Assembly (NCBI GenBank): GCA_036568625.1
Contig: DATCSF010000083.1
Span: 1-6,497, forward strand
DNA from: 66-474 sp036568625
GTDB lineage: Bacteria > Pseudomonadota > Gammaproteobacteria > Xanthomonadales > Rhodanobacteraceae
DNA: 6,497 bases
Direction: 5' to 3'
The notes beneath the pieces were generated by a model. The model had not been told where the DNA came from, made no database searches, and saw only the letters and a program-made list of their open reading frames with translations. Shown piece after piece: positions 6,279 to 6,497 of this stretch. Each line of letters begins with the position of its first letter. Position 1 is the first letter of the stretch. The position numbers were made by a program, and so were the translations under genes.

Positions 6279-6497
6279 TTATCTCCCTGCCGCAACAGCC
6301 GCGCGCGCGGGGTCGGGCGCCGCCCGTACGGCAAATTGCGGCTTGGCGCCCAGTGCGTCGAGCGCATCCTCGATGTTGCTTTTCAATCTGCCGACGTTAG
6401 CCGTGGCATTGACGGCAAAGCTGTACTGATAGCGCAGGGACGCGGCGACGCCCGGATTGCTGCGAAGTGCAGCGGCAACTGTCTTGAGGGCCGCGGG
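6279..6497 (-). CDS. C-terminal end of an unrecognised protein (cut by window edge), possibly DUF6090-like
   Basis: The last 72 codons of a gene entering from the high end of the window, ending TAA at 6281-6279. The visible part reads as amphipathic helices (LKTVAAALRSNPGVAASLRY, then NATANVGRLKSNIEDALDAL) followed by a Pro/Ala/Arg-rich tail. There is no membrane segment or recognisable motif. DUF6090-like proteins often end in a short helical region of this kind, containing LRY followed by a helix near the C-terminus, and the next frame starts like such a protein. Two neighbouring DUF6090-like genes are therefore plausible but unproven. Only 4 nt separate it from the next start, which suggests one transcript with genes D to A. 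Confidence 0.7.
   Translation of the reverse strand, partial: PAALKTVAAALRSNPGVAASLRYQYSFAVNATANVGRLKSNIEDALDALGAKPQFAVRAAPDPARAAVAAGR
6282..6288 (-). promoter_or_regulatory. Strong ribosome binding site of the 28-codon frame (AGGGAGA)
   Basis: AGGGAGA on the minus strand lies 7 nt before ATG 6274. It is the best Shine-Dalgarno match I noticed in the window and argues that the short frame is translated. Confidence 0.6.

Overview
This GC-rich window has every supported gene on the minus strand, with dense coding and overlapping gene ends. It suggests a gammaproteobacterium of the Xanthomonadales type, such as Rhodanobacteraceae or a relative. That guess rests on protein style (TolB/FlgO-like plus TPR membrane proteins and a DUF6090-like N-terminus) and on two repeat styles, a TAGCCCGGATG palindrome and a CGTCATTCCG inverted repeat. 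No rRNA, tRNA, transposase or CRISPR array was seen.

Read in the direction of transcription (high to low coordinates), the layout is as follows. 6497-6279 is the C-terminal end of an unrecognised protein, perhaps DUF6090-like. 6274-6188 is a 28-codon reading frame with a good ribosome binding site; it looks like the beheaded start of a DUF6090-type membrane protein, and its stop overlaps the next start. 6191-4359 (gene D), 4362-2251 (gene C), 2024-195 (gene B) and 202-1 (gene A, cut by the window edge) are four consecutive paralogues. B, C and D each have three predicted membrane segments, a linker, a TolB/FlgO-like domain and a TPR array. A shows only the membrane part.

D and C overlap by ATGA, and B and A by ATGGATGA, so they are probably translationally coupled. 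C and B are instead separated by 223 bp, most of it a 183-bp symmetrical inverted-repeat element. A second, different palindromic repeat lies inside gene B and is translated in frame as part of the linker between membrane anchor and TolB/FlgO-like domain.

The charge pattern suggests that the TolB/FlgO-like and TPR parts face the periplasm. The likely picture is a co-expressed set of membrane-anchored scaffold proteins that grew by tandem duplication. Their biological role cannot be read from the sequence. The most noteworthy points are the array itself, the in-frame coding repeat, the element splitting the operon, and the remnant or leader frame upstream of D.
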